From positions 1-47,073 of the forward strand of contig JBEKHI010000009.1 of NCBI GenBank assembly GCA_050012355.1: DNA of 47,073 nt. The letters are read 5' to 3'. Below the pieces are notes generated by a model. The model saw nothing but the letters and a program-made list of their open reading frames with translations. It ran no database searches and was not told the DNA's origin. This DNA comes from JBEKHI01 sp050012355 (GTDB lineage Bacteria > Actinomycetota > Actinomycetes > Streptosporangiales > Streptosporangiaceae). How positions within the stretch are numbered: the first letter of the stretch is position 1; the number at the start of each line of letters is the position of its first letter. Below, one piece after another: positions 39,517-47,073 of this stretch. Made by a program: the position numbers and the translations under genes.

Positions 39517-40319
39517 GCAGCATCTGGGTACTGCGCGGGCTGCGCGACAGGGTGGTGACCACCAGGTGGCCGCGTCGCCCCGACGAGTACGCGGGTTCCT
39601 GGCGGGGTCCAGTCATCCTCAGCACCGCGTATACCGCGAGTATCCCAGGAAGTGTGGGTGTCGACCTAGCCGAGCTGTGCCCGACCGGGGCGATCGACGA
39701 GTCGGATGGCCGGGTGCGGCTGGACCAGGGCCGGTGCATCCTGTGCGGCCGGTGCGTGGCGGCCCGGCCCGACGTGTTCGCCTGGTCGGTGGGTTCGACC
39801 GGACCGGACGCGGTGGCGCTGACCAGGGAGGCGCTTGTCGTCCCGCCGCTGCCGGAGACCGACGAGGCGGTAGCGGCGGTCCGGGCCGCCCTCGCCCAGC
39901 GCACCGCCGCGCTGCGGCGCAGCGTGCACATCCGGCACGTGGACGCGGGCTCGGACGGCAGCGAGGAGTGGGAGATCCAGGCACTGCTGGGTCCGGTCTA
40001 CGACATCGCCCGCCTCGGGGTCTTCTTCACCGCTAGCCCGCGCCATGCTGACGTGCTGCTGGTCACCGGGGCCGGCGTACCGGGGATGGCCGGGCCGCTG
40101 CGCACCACCTACGAGGGAATGCCGGACCCGAAGGTGGTGATCGCGGTCGGTACCGACGCGGTGAGCGGCGGGTTGCTGGCGGACCGGGCGACCGGGGTGG
40201 ACGGCATCGTGCCGGTGGACGTGTGGGTGCCGGGGAGTCCGCCACCGCCGTTTTGGATACTCAATGCTTTGCTGATCGCGACTGGGAAGCTGGCGTACGG
40301 CGGGAAGGTGGCACGGTGA
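39513..40319 (+). CDS. HyfH-HyfI fusion: ferredoxin domain plus cluster-less NuoB-like domain
   Basis: 268 residues. Residues 50-90 bind a single 4Fe-4S cluster (Cys56 in LCPTGA with Cys75, Cys78, Cys81 in CILCGRC). Residues 135-262 are a HyfI/NuoB-like domain. The four ligands of the proximal (N2-type) cluster are replaced: GSCNxCE reads GSDGSEE (Asp148, Glu151), VGDCA reads VGTDA (Asp215), VPGCPP reads VPGSPP (Ser242). The fold markers around them (WEIQALLGPVYDIARLGV, ADVLLVTG) are well kept, so this is not a decayed gene. Electron transfer to the large subunit looks impossible by the usual route. Confidence 0.88.
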   Translation: MSSIWVLRGLRDRVVTTRWPRRPDEYAGSWRGPVILSTAYTASIPGSVGVDLAELCPTGAIDESDGRVRLDQGRCILCGRCVAARPDVFAWSVGSTGPDAVALTREALVVPPLPETDEAVAAVRAALAQRTAALRRSVHIRHVDAGSDGSEEWEIQALLGPVYDIARLGVFFTASPRHADVLLVTGAGVPGMAGPLRTTYEGMPDPKVVIAVGTDAVSGGLLADRATGVDGIVPVDVWVPGSPPPPFWILNALLIATGKLAYGGKVAR

Positions 40320-42313
40320 GCGCGCTGCTGGCCGCCGGACTGATCCTGCTGGCCGCGGCGGCCGGCGTCGGGCTGGTGGCCAGCAGGCCCGGATGGGTGC
40401 GCGCCGCGCCGTACGCGCTCGGCGCGGCCGGGTCCGCATGCCTGGCGATCGCGGGCGGGTTCGCGCTCGCGGGCCGCACGGTCCGGCTGGACCGGGCCGG
40501 GTGGCTCGGCCAGCCGTACGGTCAGGGGCCGGTTCCCGGCCTGGCCGCGGATCGGCTGTCGGGCATGTTCCTGGTGATGGCGCTGGGCGCGGCGGTCCCG
40601 GTGTCGGTGGTGTGCGCGAGCTGGGCGGCCAGACCCGATAGTCCAGCCACCCGGATGCTGGCCGCGGGCTACGCGCTGGCGCTGGGCGCGGCCGTCGTGA
40701 TCATGACGGCGGGAGACGCGTTCACCGCGCTGTTCGGCTGGGAGGCGCTGACCGCCGCGTTCTACCTGCTGACCGGGGCGAACCGGGCGGAGCCGGACCG
40801 GGCGGGCGCGGCCCGGATCACGGTCGCGTTCGGGAAGGTCAGCGGGGCGGCGCTGCTGGCCGGGCTGCTGTTGCTCGCCGCGAAGGCGAACTCGATCGCG
40901 TTCGCGGCGTTCGGGCAGGTGCCCGGCGGGGCCGCCCGGACCACCGCGCTGGTGCTGCTGCTGGCCGGGTTCGCGGTCAAGGCTGGTCTGGTGCCGTTCC
41001 AGGTCTGGATGCCGCGTGGCTACGCGGCCGCGCCCGGCCCGATCCGCGCGGTGATGGCTGGGGTCTGCGTCAACGTCGCCTTCTACGGCATGTGGCGGGT
41101 GCTGGGGCTGCTCGGCCGTCCGCCTGGGTGGCTGGCGGGCGTCATGCTGCTGCTCGGTGCTGCCTCGGCACTGCTGGGCATCGCGCACGCCGCCGTGCAG
41201 AATCGGCTGTCGCGGGTCATCGCCTACTCCAGCGTGGAGAACAGCGGGCTGATCATCACCGGGTTCGGCGTCGCGCTGACCGGCGCGGCGATGGGGGAGA
41301 GGCGGCTGGTCGCCGTGGGGCTGCTGGCGGCCACGTTGCAGATGGTCGCGCACACGGCGGCGAAGTCGCTGCTGTTCAGCTCCGCCGCTGGGCTGGGCGG
41401 GGACGATCTTGAAGAGCTGCGCGGCGCGGGACGCCGGTCGCCGTGGAGCGGCGCTGGTCTCGCGGTCGGGTCGGTGACGCTGGCCGGGCTGCCCCCGACG
41501 GCCGGGTTCGTATCGGAGTGGTTCCTGCTGGAATCGCTGATGCAGCAGTTCCGGGTGACGTCACTCGGCGGCCGTCTGACGCTGGCGCTGGCCGGGGCGG
41601 CGGTGGCGCTGACCGCCGGTTTCGCCGGGGTGACGTTCGTGCGGCTCGTCGGCATGATCGTGCTTGGTCCGGTAGCCGCCGCGCGCAGCAGTGAGTTCGG
41701 CTGGGCCGGGCGGATCGGGATAGCGGTGCTCGCGCTGTGCCCGCTGGCTATCGCCGCGGTCACCCCGCTGGAGATCCGGGTGATCGCCGCTGGACTGTCG
41801 CCGGTCGTGCCGAGCGGGCTCACCATGGGAGCGCTGAAGTCCCCGTGGGTGCTGCAGCCGGTGTACCCCGGGTTCTCGATCCTGTCGCCGTCCTGGCTGT
41901 GGATCGAGCTACCGCTGATGTTCGGCCTGGTCGCGCTGCTCGCGCTCGGGATGTCGCGGGGGCGGATACTACGGGTGCGGCGGGTTCCCGCGTGGAAGTC
42001 GGCGACGATCGGGGTGGACGGTGCCGACTCCTACACCGCGTTCGGGTACGCGAACCCGACTCGGCGGGTGCTGGCTAGCGTGCTGCACACCCGCGCCGAG
42101 GTCGTCGCGGACGGGGACTCGGTGCCGCACCTGCGGTACGACTCGGACGTGGTTGAGGTCGTGGAAAGCTGGCTGTACCGGCCCGCCGCGCGGCTGTTCG
42201 CGGGGCTGGTTACGGTGGCGAAACGGCTGCAGTCCGGTCGGCTGGACGCCTACCTGCTGTACATGCTGATCGCACTGGTGGCGGTAGTCGCCGTGGTCAC
42301 GGCCCTCGCTTGA
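40316..42313 (+). CDS. HyfB/NuoL-like proton-channel subunit
   Basis: 665 residues from the GTG overlapping the previous stop (GTGA). About fifteen or more helices of the Mrp/NuoL type: FGWEALTAAFYLLTG (Glu), FAVKAGLVPFQVWMPRGYAAAP (key Lys and Trp), YSSVENSGLIITGFG, HTAAKSLLF (Lys), LAGLPPTAGFVSEW. C-terminal extension (about 590-665) ends in one more helix, as in HyfB. Last gene of the operon; a small CCGGG/CCCGG hairpin follows the stop (42315-42327). Confidence 0.9.
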   Translation: MSALLAAGLILLAAAAGVGLVASRPGWVRAAPYALGAAGSACLAIAGGFALAGRTVRLDRAGWLGQPYGQGPVPGLAADRLSGMFLVMALGAAVPVSVVCASWAARPDSPATRMLAAGYALALGAAVVIMTAGDAFTALFGWEALTAAFYLLTGANRAEPDRAGAARITVAFGKVSGAALLAGLLLLAAKANSIAFAAFGQVPGGAARTTALVLLLAGFAVKAGLVPFQVWMPRGYAAAPGPIRAVMAGVCVNVAFYGMWRVLGLLGRPPGWLAGVMLLLGAASALLGIAHAAVQNRLSRVIAYSSVENSGLIITGFGVALTGAAMGERRLVAVGLLAATLQMVAHTAAKSLLFSSAAGLGGDDLEELRGAGRRSPWSGAGLAVGSVTLAGLPPTAGFVSEWFLLESLMQQFRVTSLGGRLTLALAGAAVALTAGFAGVTFVRLVGMIVLGPVAAARSSEFGWAGRIGIAVLALCPLAIAAVTPLEIRVIAAGLSPVVPSGLTMGALKSPWVLQPVYPGFSILSPSWLWIELPLMFGLVALLALGMSRGRILRVRRVPAWKSATIGVDGADSYTAFGYANPTRRVLASVLHTRAEVVADGDSVPHLRYDSDVVEVVESWLYRPAARLFAGLVTVAKRLQSGRLDAYLLYMLIALVAVVAVVTALA

Positions 42314-42578
42314 ACCGGGCGCCCCGGCGCGGCAGCGGGGAGTGGGTGGGGTTCCGGTACCGCACCGGGACGTGCTCGGGTTACTGCGTGAAGATCGAAC
42401 CCCTGTAGTACTACTCGCCAGCGGTGCTCGATGTAAACGTAAAAGACTGACCTGTTACCGAGGTGACGGCTGCGAGGGGATCTGGTGGCCACATTCGGTC
42501 AGAGCGGTGGTGCCTCAGACGTCCGGTTTCGTAACATCTGCCATGGGGGGCATCGCGACGTGAAACGGGGCACTTAGC

Positions 42579-45500
42579 ATGCGTGGATTCTGGCGTGGTC
42601 GGTACCGGGTCGTTGCCTGCCTGGGGCTGGTCGTCTTTCTGCTGGCCGGGGTGAGTGCCGCGGCGGCACCTCGCTTCGCCACCGGTGCCCCCCAGGCGCC
42701 GGACCAGCTCCAGGTCAACCTCATGACCAAGCCGCTCGCGGTCGACACGTCATCCGGCGTCAGGTTCTCGTGGGTGACCCGCGACCCGCGTATCGGGGAA
42801 AGCCAGAGCGCGTACGAGATACGGCTGGCAACTAGCCCGCAGGGCCTAGGCTCCGGCGGCGTGCTCTGGGATTCCGGCCGCGTTACCAGCACCAGCCCGT
42901 GGGGTAGTTACGACGGCCCCGCGTTGCCGGACGGAACGCGTTACTGGTGGACCGTTCGCACATACGACGCGCAGGGTCACCCGGGATCATGGGCCGCGCC
43001 CGCCGAGTTCGGCACCGCCCTTGGCTCGGCATGGGACGCGGAGCCGATCTGGTCCCAGTCCAGGTTCCCGCTGTCGCAGTGGACGAACTACACGATCACC
43101 GCCGCCTTCACGATCAACGAGAACGCGGCCAGCATCTTCTTCCGCTCCAATGGGACGGACAACGGTTACCTGTGGCAGTTCCGCTCCGACACCGACATCC
43201 TCAAGGTGCATGTCGAGGTCGACGGGACGTTCACGGTGCTCAAGGAGGTGCCGCTGCCGATCGCCCTGCACGACGGCACCACCTACGACGTCACGATCCA
43301 GGTCTTCGGCTCGACGATCACCACCTGGCTGGACGGCCAGCAGGTGGACGTCACGACCGACAGCACGTATTCCGGCGGCCTGGTCGGCGTGCGCAGCGGC
43401 GGCTCCGAGAACGCTTCCTTCAGCTCGCTGGTGGTGACCGCGCAGGACGGGACGGTGCTGTGGCAGAGCCAGGACGGCTCTAACGCGGGCGACCTGAACT
43501 GCGTCACCCCAGGCACCGGCGAGTTCACGGTGCCCCAGTCCGCGTTCTGCGTGCTCTCGCAGAACAGCGGCTGGGCGTTCCTGCGGGGCGACGTGACGAT
43601 CGCCCGCAAGCCCATCCGGTCGGCGACGGTCTACGCGACCGGCGAGTCGACCGAGCCAGCGCTGCAATACGTGTTCCGGCTCTCGCTGAATGGCGGCATC
43701 CTCGGCGTCGGTCCGACCCGCGATCCCAACGCCGCCACCTCGTCGGAGTACTCCGCCTGGGACGTGACCGGGGCGCTGCGGCCGGGCACCAACACGTTCG
43801 GGACGCTCGCCTACACCACGCAGGACCAGGTCTTCCAGCTCGAACTCGTGGTGCGGTACGCCGACGGCAGCACGCAGGTGTGGGGTACCGGGCCGGACTG
43901 GCAAGCGATGGACGGCGGCGAGGTCTACCCGTGGGCGGGCAGCGTCGGCACCGCGTACTACTCGGCACCGGTGGAGGATCTCGACGCCGAGCAGTACCCG
44001 TTCGGGTTCGACACGCCGCGGTTCCAGGCGACCGGGACCGGGTGGGCTCCGGCGGCGGTGAAGCCGGCCATCACCGGCCTGGTCCCCACCCAGACCGGCA
44101 ACGTGCGGCTGGTCGCCCACAAACCGGTGAAGATCACCGACCTCGGGTCCGGGGACTACCTGCTGGACTTCGGCACCACGCAGGTCGGCGGGCTGCGCCT
44201 CAGCCTGGATGGCACGGCCGGCCAGCAGGTGACGATCGAGGACGGGGAGGTGCTCTCCAGCCCCACCAGCGTGCAGTACCACCTGAACACCGGCAACGTG
44301 TATGACGACACCTGGACGCTGCGAAACGGACCGCAGACCCTGCAGTTCTGGGGCTACCGCGTGTTCCGCTACGTGGAGGTGATCGGCGCGCCGCAGCCGC
44401 TGACCGACGCCAACACCGCCGCGGTCGCCCTCGTGTACCCCGACCAGCCGTCGCTGTCGTCGATGACCACCAGCAACCCGCAGCTCAACGAGGTCTGGCA
44501 GTTCACGAAGAACACCATCGAGGACCTCAACGTCGACCTGTACATGGACTCCCCGACCCGGGAGCGGGCCGCCAACGACGAGGGCGACGAGTACATCCAC
44601 CAGCAGTCGCAGGCCGCGGTCGACGGCGACAGCGCGCTGGCCGCGTACTCGCTGCAGTTCGCGCTGGCCTACATGGCCGCCACGCCCACCTCGATCACCG
44701 AGTACCGGCAGCTCGCGCCGGTCGCCGCGCTCGTCTCCTACTGGCAGACCGGCGACGACGCGGCGCTGGCTGGCATGTATCCGCAGCTCCAGGAGATGCT
44801 GCTGACCAAGTGGCTCGGGTCAGACGGGCTGATCAACATGCCGATCACCGACCTGGCTGGCATATCGGTTCCTGGCGTCCCGACCACCCTCGTGGACTGG
44901 CCGGCCAGCGAGCAAGACGGGTTCGTCTTCTCCACCCAGAACACCGTGGTCAACGAGTTCGCGTACGCGGCCTACTCGGCGATGGCGCAGATCGCGACGA
45001 CGCTCGGCTACACCTCTGACGCGAGCAGCTACCAGCAGATCGCCACTGCCATGAAGGCCGCCATCCAGAGCGACCTGTACGACCCGGCCACCGGGGCTTT
45101 CCGCGATGGCGTGGGCATCAGCCATGAGGCCATCCAGTCCAGCGTGTACGCGGTGGCGCTCGGGGTGGCCAGCCCCGCGCAGGCGAAGACCGCCGCCGGC
45201 TACATCGCCGGGCGCGGCATGGCGTGCAGCGTCTACTGTGCGGCGTACCTGCTGGAGGCGCTCTACGAAGGCGGCCAGCCGCAGGCGGCGCTCAATCTGC
45301 TGACCGCCGACGACGAGACCAGCTGGCTGCACATGATCGACCTCGGCGCCGGCTCGACCATGGAAGCCTGGGACCCCTCACTCAAGTCCAACCTCAGCTA
45401 TTCGCACCCGTGGGCCACCGGGCCGGCCTTCGTCGTCCCCGAGTACCTGTTCGGCGTGTCGGCGCTCACCCCGGGCTGGGGCAGCGTCATGATCCACCCG

Positions 45501-45761
45501 CAGCCGGGCGACCTGGCCACCGGATCGCTGCGGATGCCCACCGCCCGCGGCGAGGTCAGCGTCGCGTTCCAGCAATCCAGCGGTCAGTTCATCGCGAACA
45601 TCACCGTCCCCACGACCGCGACCGCACTGGTCTCGCTCCCCGGGATGAGCGCCGGCTCTACGGTCTTGGTCAACGGCAGGCCGCGGACCGCGGTCGCCGA
45701 CGCTGGCCTCGCCGTGGTCAGCATCGGCTCCGGCACGTACCAGGTCCGGGTGGCGTCCTAG
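42579..45761 (+). CDS. Secreted GH78-type alpha-L-rhamnosidase-like protein
   Basis: 1060 residues. Signal peptide 1-31 (ACLGLVVFLLAGVSAAAA). Fibronectin-like N domain (about 40-140, YEIRLATSP), an inserted lectin-like sandwich (about 165-300, TTWLDGQQVDV), Bac_rhamnosid_N-like domain (about 345-460), then the (alpha/alpha)6 catalytic barrel (about 620-960). The canonical DxPxRxERxGWxGD appears as DSPTRERAANDEGDE, so the general-acid region is present but the WTG part differs. A different specificity is possible. The final beta-sandwich is intact. The 265 bases upstream hold no gene or clear operator. Confidence 0.8.
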   Translation: MRGFWRGRYRVVACLGLVVFLLAGVSAAAAPRFATGAPQAPDQLQVNLMTKPLAVDTSSGVRFSWVTRDPRIGESQSAYEIRLATSPQGLGSGGVLWDSGRVTSTSPWGSYDGPALPDGTRYWWTVRTYDAQGHPGSWAAPAEFGTALGSAWDAEPIWSQSRFPLSQWTNYTITAAFTINENAASIFFRSNGTDNGYLWQFRSDTDILKVHVEVDGTFTVLKEVPLPIALHDGTTYDVTIQVFGSTITTWLDGQQVDVTTDSTYSGGLVGVRSGGSENASFSSLVVTAQDGTVLWQSQDGSNAGDLNCVTPGTGEFTVPQSAFCVLSQNSGWAFLRGDVTIARKPIRSATVYATGESTEPALQYVFRLSLNGGILGVGPTRDPNAATSSEYSAWDVTGALRPGTNTFGTLAYTTQDQVFQLELVVRYADGSTQVWGTGPDWQAMDGGEVYPWAGSVGTAYYSAPVEDLDAEQYPFGFDTPRFQATGTGWAPAAVKPAITGLVPTQTGNVRLVAHKPVKITDLGSGDYLLDFGTTQVGGLRLSLDGTAGQQVTIEDGEVLSSPTSVQYHLNTGNVYDDTWTLRNGPQTLQFWGYRVFRYVEVIGAPQPLTDANTAAVALVYPDQPSLSSMTTSNPQLNEVWQFTKNTIEDLNVDLYMDSPTRERAANDEGDEYIHQQSQAAVDGDSALAAYSLQFALAYMAATPTSITEYRQLAPVAALVSYWQTGDDAALAGMYPQLQEMLLTKWLGSDGLINMPITDLAGISVPGVPTTLVDWPASEQDGFVFSTQNTVVNEFAYAAYSAMAQIATTLGYTSDASSYQQIATAMKAAIQSDLYDPATGAFRDGVGISHEAIQSSVYAVALGVASPAQAKTAAGYIAGRGMACSVYCAAYLLEALYEGGQPQAALNLLTADDETSWLHMIDLGAGSTMEAWDPSLKSNLSYSHPWATGPAFVVPEYLFGVSALTPGWGSVMIHPQPGDLATGSLRMPTARGEVSVAFQQSSGQFIANITVPTTATALVSLPGMSAGSTVLVNGRPRTAVADAGLAVVSIGSGTYQVRVAS

Positions 45762-45777
45762 CGGTATTGTCTGGCCC

Positions 45778-46836
45778 GTGTGCGATGATCACGAGCATTC
45801 GGCAGCCGAGGCGGCCTGGTCGGCCCCGCGCGCCGCGGACGGACCAGCCGTTGATCCGGTGACGCTGCCCGTAGTCGACGAGGTAACGGTCACCACGATG
45901 GTCGACAACACCTTCGACGCTTTGCTCGCTTCCAGCGAGGGCGTCAGCAGGCCAGCGATGGGCGCTGGCCGGGTGGCCGCGCCGCAGTTCATCGACGGCG
46001 AGACCGCGGCCGGGCTGCGGGCTGAGCACGGTTTCTCCGCTCTGGTCACCGTCCGGAGCGGGAACACGAGCAGCACGCTGCTGTTCGACACCGGCTCTTC
46101 ACCGGACGCGCTGGCGGTCAACGCTGAGCGTCTCGGCATCGATGTCGGCGGCCTGCGGGGCGTCGTGCTGAGTCACGGGCACTTCGACCACGCCGGCGGC
46201 TTCGCTGGCCTGGCCCGGCTCCGTGGCCGGACCGGCCTGCCGTTGACCGTTCATCCCGCGGTGTGGACTCGCAGGCGCCTCCAGTTGCCCGGCGGCCGGG
46301 AACTGGAGATGCCCACCCTGTCGCGGGGCGCCCTGGAGCGGGAAGGGTTCGAGGTGATCGAACGACGGCAGCCGTCGCTGCTGGCTGGCGGCATCCTGAT
46401 CACCGGCGAGGTAGACCGCGTCACCGAGTTCGAGCATGGAATGCCACCCCAGCATCAAGCCTGGGACGGGCACGCCTGGCAGCACGACCCCACCGTCATC
46501 GACGACCAGGCGCTCGTGATCAACGTGCGTGACCGGGGACTGGTGGTGATCACCGGATGCGGCCACGCCGGGGTGGTCAACATCCTGCGCCACGCCATGC
46601 GGCTGACCGGCGTCAGCCGGCTGCTCGCCGTCATCGGCGGTTTTCACCTGAGCGGCCCCGCGTTCGAGCCGATCATCGACCCGACCGTGGCCGCGCTCAC
46701 CGAGCTCGCGCCCGAGCTGATCGTCCCCGGCCACTGCACCGGGTGGCGCGCTCAGCACGCACTGGCGGCGGCGCTGCCCGACGCATGGGCGCAGACCAGC
46801 GTGGGAACCAGGTACACGCTCAGCGTCCCCGGCTAA
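45778..46836 (+). CDS. MBL-fold hydrolase (COG1237-like)
   Basis: 352 residues. LSHGHFDHAGG (HxHxDH), TGCGHAGVVN and VIGGFHL, PGHCTGW give the zinc site of the family related to RFA-P synthase-like MBL proteins. GTG start 16 bases after the GH78 stop; TATTGT lies 9 bases before it, so the gene may be leaderless with its own promoter inside the spacer. Substrate unknown. Confidence 0.85.
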   Translation: MCDDHEHSAAEAAWSAPRAADGPAVDPVTLPVVDEVTVTTMVDNTFDALLASSEGVSRPAMGAGRVAAPQFIDGETAAGLRAEHGFSALVTVRSGNTSSTLLFDTGSSPDALAVNAERLGIDVGGLRGVVLSHGHFDHAGGFAGLARLRGRTGLPLTVHPAVWTRRRLQLPGGRELEMPTLSRGALEREGFEVIERRQPSLLAGGILITGEVDRVTEFEHGMPPQHQAWDGHAWQHDPTVIDDQALVINVRDRGLVVITGCGHAGVVNILRHAMRLTGVSRLLAVIGGFHLSGPAFEPIIDPTVAALTELAPELIVPGHCTGWRAQHALAAALPDAWAQTSVGTRYTLSVPG

Positions 46837-47073
46837 GGCAAGCCGAGGCCCAGCCGCAGGGCGCGCTCGCGGGAACGCCTCGGGAAGGCGGACGAACCCG
46901 TCGGCGACGAACCGCTCGACCTCTTCCGTCGTAAGCACGACGGCGGGCTCAACCCGGCCCCCCGGGCCTGGTTCCGCCCGGCGGCCGGGTCGGGTGCGCC
47001 AGCCTCGGTGGCCCACGCGATGTAGCCGTCCGGCCTGATCAGCAGCGCCGCGGCCGGAGCGGACTTGGTCAGG
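46833..47073 (-). CDS. FAD monooxygenase C-terminus (cut by window edge), possibly rearranged
   Basis: Open from the right edge to a TAG at 46833. The first residues, ALLIRPDGYIAWATEAG, are the conserved C-terminal signature of PHBH/RdmE-type FAD monooxygenases. The following 60 residues are Arg/Ser-rich and unlike the family, and the overlapping frame encodes a dioxygenase start (46863-46938). The natural end was probably lost by recombination. Confidence 0.55.
   Translation of the reverse strand, partial: LTKSAPAAALLIRPDGYIAWATEAGAPDPAAGRNQARGAGLSPPSCLRRKRSSGSSPTGSSAFPRRSRERALRLGLGLP
46863..46938 (-). pseudogene. Start fragment of a phytanoyl-CoA dioxygenase gene
   Basis: On the minus strand, from a GTG at 46938, VLTTEEVERFVADGFVRLP followed by EAFPRA matches the N-terminus of PhyH-type Fe(II)/2-oxoglutarate dioxygenases. 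Similarity stops after about 25 residues; no catalytic HxD remains. It runs out of frame inside the monooxygenase tail. Confidence 0.55.

Noticed and set aside
35032..42313. Reading the operon as an active hydrogenase-4 or formate hydrogenlyase
   Set aside because: All four NiFe cysteines and all four proximal-cluster ligands are missing, and no maturation genes are nearby.
42987..44600. Long open frame antisense to the rhamnosidase gene
   Set aside because: Typical mirror frame of a high-GC gene. The residues show no family and the plus strand has clear domains.
1..47073. tRNA, rRNA, CRISPR arrays, integrase or transposase genes
   Set aside because: Looked for by eye on both strands; none could be supported. 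A tRNA or Rfam scan would settle it.

Overview
The window is from a high-GC actinomycete. Evidence: strongly G/C-biased third codon positions, many GTG/TTG starts, four-base ATGA/GTGA gene overlaps, a very large SARP-type BTAD/NB-ARC/TPR regulator, LLM flavin enzymes, paired CrcB proteins and actinobacterial operators and riboswitches. A soil member of the Streptosporangiales/Streptomycetales type fits; I cannot name a genus. No tRNA, rRNA, CRISPR array or intact transposase was seen.

Layout. (1) 1-4142, plus strand: end of an FAD/NAD(P)-binding protein, an Avi_7170-type CMD protein, a fusion of an AhpD-like redox domain with a YheO/DauR-type regulator, and a carboxylesterase, all joined by 4-base overlaps. 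(2) 4233-12124: an accessory stretch. It holds a conserved hypothetical gene, a lower-GC islet with an MFS exporter flanked by tiny strong-SD ORFs plus GC hairpins (12 and 7 codons) and a 45-residue secreted peptide, a giant SARP regulator with eight 40-residue TPR units, and three decayed fragments whose better copies lie elsewhere in the window (MBL hydrolase 3' end, SARP 5' end, carboxylesterase). (3) 12125-25237: a methyltransferase, then a minus-strand catabolic operon of eleven genes (amidohydrolase, bicupin, PEBP, FAD monooxygenase, CMD, beta-hydroxyacid dehydrogenase, two aldehyde dehydrogenases, GMC oxidoreductase, NCS1 permease, MBL hydrolase). A GntR/FadR-type regulator precedes it, and six copies of a CTGGTATGYCAG-like operator flank that regulator. 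(4) 25387-28839: a secreted glycoside hydrolase with ricin-type domains, divergent from a LacI regulator; two identical 14-bp palindromes sit between them. (5) 28840-32073: small genes (membrane protein, LLM oxidoreductase, coiled-coil protein, MarR) with repeats and a methyltransferase fragment.

(6) 32074-42313 is the most interesting region. On the minus strand is crcB-crcB-(DUF190 x3), the fluoride channel cassette, behind a fluoride-riboswitch-like leader. On the plus strand a canonical fluoride riboswitch, with a visible anti-Shine-Dalgarno hairpin and a 16-codon leader ORF, precedes a six-gene operon resembling hydrogenase-4/complex I (HyfC, E, F, G, H-I fusion, B). The large subunit lacks all four NiFe cysteines. 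The small subunit also lacks all four ligands of the proximal 4Fe-4S cluster (now Asp, Glu, Asp, Ser). It is therefore an Ehr-type (energy-converting-hydrogenase-related) complex that cannot be a hydrogenase. Its apparent fluoride control ties it to fluoride or proton stress.

(7) 42579-47073: a secreted GH78-type rhamnosidase, an MBL hydrolase, and at the right edge the end of an FAD monooxygenase running into a phytanoyl-CoA dioxygenase start fragment.
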